Of a stretch of 64,000 bases of DNA, positions 62,716 through 64,000 are shown piece after piece. This stretch comes from CAVRQM01 sp963732775. GTDB lineage: Bacteria; Pseudomonadota; Alphaproteobacteria; Acetobacterales; Acetobacteraceae. The translations under genes and the position numbers were made by a program. Within the stretch, counting starts at the first letter, position 1, and each line of letters begins with the position of its first letter. The notes below the pieces were generated by a model that searched no databases, had not been told where the DNA came from, and worked only from the letters and a program-made list of their open reading frames with translations. The DNA is taken from NCBI GenBank assembly GCA_963732775.1, contig CAVTAR010000001.1, positions 1,798,001-1,862,000 of the forward strand, written 5' to 3'.

Positions 62716-63787
62716 TCACACCTCGTACGACGCCAGCGACGAGCACGCCCCGCACTTGCCGCAGCCGGCCTTGGCGTCGCCCGCGCGCAGCCCGGCACGC
62801 CGCAGCATCGCGCCCAGCGGCGCCAGCACGGCGCGCATGAACGCGGCGTCCGGGGCCGCGTGGCGCTCGAGCGGGGTGCCGCCGATCGGCACGAACGGCA
62901 CCACGAACGGATACACGCCGAGCCCGATCAGCCGCTCGCACAGTCCCAGCATCTGCTCCACCGTGTCGCCGAGGCCGGCCAGCAGGTACGTGCTCACCTG
63001 GCCGCGCCCGAACACCGGCACCGCCTCGGCGAACGCGGTCATGTAGCGCTCGACGCTGACCGTCGCCTTGCCCGGCATGATCCTCGCCCGTACCTCCTGG
63101 GTCGCCGCTTCCAGGTGCATCCCCAGCGTGTCGATGCCGGCCGCCTTCATGCGGCGGAACCACACCGGGTCGCGCGGCGGCTCGCACTGCCCCTGGATCG
63201 GCAGGTCGACCGCCGCCTTCACCGCGAACGCGCTCTCGCACAGCACCGCCGCCCCGCGGTCCGTCACGTTCGGCGTGCCGGTGGTCATCACCATGTGCCG
63301 CACGCCATCCAGCAGCATGGCCGCGCGCGCCACTTCGGCGAGTTGCTCGGGGGTTTTCCGCGCGATCGTCCGACCCGCCGCGAGAGACTGGCCGATGGCG
63401 CAGAACTGGCACGCCGTCGCGCGGTCGGCGTAGCGGATGCAGGTCTGCAGCACCGTCGTCGCCAGCACGTCGCGGCCGTGCAGCAGCGCGATCTGGGAAT
63501 ACGGGATGCCGTCGAAGGTCTGCAGCGCGTAGAACCGCGGCTGCCGCGGGAAGCTGATGCGGCCGACCTCGGCGCCCTCGTGCAGCAGCACGCTGGTGCC
63601 GTCCGCCGCCGGCGCCGCCGCCGAGAACGGCGAATTCTCGTGCGCCGTGCGTGAACACAGGGACCATGATGGTCTGGCCGTCGATGGTGATGGCCTTGTG
63701 GTCCGACGGCCCCGCGCCACCCCGCCGGCCGGCCGCGCCGACGTCCGGGTCAGCCAGCCGCAGACCGAGCGATTGCAGGTCCGTCAT
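62716..63787 (-). CDS. nitD: Nit1C radical SAM protein NitD (MSMEG_0568-type, one frameshift)
   Basis: About 356 residues after repair. The start ATG at 63787 has CGGAG upstream. The N-terminus (GRRGGAGPSDHKAITIDGQT) matches the family. Near 63650 the frame breaks after VPVFT; the next frame continues AHENSPFSAAAPAADG, and removing one base repairs it. The iron-sulfur cysteines are C-X9-C-X2-C (CIRYADRATACQFCAIG). A second cysteine group near the C-terminus (CGKCGACSSL) may hold another cluster. The reaction in the Nit1C pathway is unknown. Confidence 0.87.
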
Positions 63788-64000
63788 CAGGCTCCGGGTG
63801 TGCGACGAGCTCGAGATCATGCGGTTCGCTCCGATACGCAGGCATGACGGCGTGACGCGGCACCGCCGGGCGGCTGTCGTGGTTCAGGCTCAGCAGTTCC
63901 GGCCGCGCGTAGTGGCCGACGCTGTCCATCATCCGCTTGCGCTTGGTGATCAGCGCGAAGTCGAGGTCGGCGACCACCATGCCCTCGCCTTCGCGCAGCG
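63750..64000 (-). CDS. nitC: Nit1C nitrilase NitC, C-terminal fragment
   Basis: Only the last 82 or so residues are in the window. REGEGMVVADLDFALITKRK followed by MMDSVGHYARPELLSL is the usual end of the nitrilase catalytic domain in this cluster. The catalytic Glu, Lys and Cys lie outside the window. About 40 residues after the conserved end (AVMPAYRSEPHDLELVAHPE) form a tail that overlaps the nitD start by 38 nt; this long overlap is unusual and could mean a frameshift in the tail. It hydrolyses a nitrile to acid and ammonia. Confidence 0.87.
   Translation of the reverse strand, partial: LREGEGMVVADLDFALITKRKRMMDSVGHYARPELLSLNHDSRPAVPRHAVMPAYRSEPHDLELVAHPEPDDGPAIARSAAG

Overview
This is a very GC-rich chromosomal window from an alphaproteobacterium. 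The 16S rRNA sequence, the rRNA operon order (16S, tRNA-Ile, tRNA-Ala, 23S, 5S, tRNA-fMet), the trxB/lrp divergence and the engB-argB proximity all fit Rhodospirillales, most likely Acetobacteraceae. This is inference from gene content and remembered sequence features, not from a search. No transposase, prophage or CRISPR array is visible.

Layout. 0-10.6 kb is housekeeping: the end of groEL with its terminator, two cold-shock genes, engB, argB, a LysR regulator, trxB, an Lrp-type regulator, a GT39 glycosyltransferase, a threonine dehydratase-like enzyme and the flagellar stator pair motB-motA. 10.6-13.5 kb holds an FAD/NAD(P)-binding protein and a sulfotransferase. 13.5-20.9 kb is a run of four paralogous secreted phospholipase C/acid phosphatase-family genes, all on the minus strand. 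21-27 kb holds ftsK, glnK-amtB and a UbiH-like hydroxylase; this stretch carries ten apparent single-base indels and is probably poorly polished sequence. 27-29.9 kb holds a small acidic protein, a trypsin-like protease, a tRNA-Leu(UAA) split by a group I intron, and an M50-type membrane protease. 29.9-36.7 kb is a complete rRNA operon on the minus strand with its promoter; its 23S gene carries an intervening sequence in helix 45 that encodes a four-helix-bundle protein. 36.7-42.5 kb holds clpB, a 25-residue membrane peptide, a HisKA_2 histidine kinase, coq9, def and rpsU. 42.5-48.1 kb is a complete five-gene peptide-type ABC importer. 48-53.4 kb holds a cation-efflux protein, an exported glutathione peroxidase, two tiny lipoproteins and a DhaK/DhaL/SDR/RpiB-like sugar cluster. 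53.6-59.6 kb holds two giant multidomain glycosyltransferases. 59.6-64 kb is the Nit1C cluster (nitC to nitH), running off the end inside the nitrilase gene.

How the genes work together. The glnK-amtB pair and the Nit1C cluster both point to nitrogen scavenging; Nit1C has been linked to assimilation of nitriles or cyanide as a nitrogen source. The four phosphoesterases suggest extracellular phosphate scavenging. The DhaK/DhaL/SDR/RpiB-like set looks like a tetrose or triose sugar-alcohol catabolic module. The most unusual content is RNA-level: a self-splicing intron in tRNA-Leu(UAA), a 23S intervening sequence with its own ORF, and related short palindromic sequences at several junctions of the rRNA operon.

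Caution. ftsK, ubiH-like, amtB, one phosphoesterase, one ABC ATPase and nitD each contain frameshifts that a one-base correction repairs. Because these include essential or conserved genes, consensus error is more likely than gene decay.
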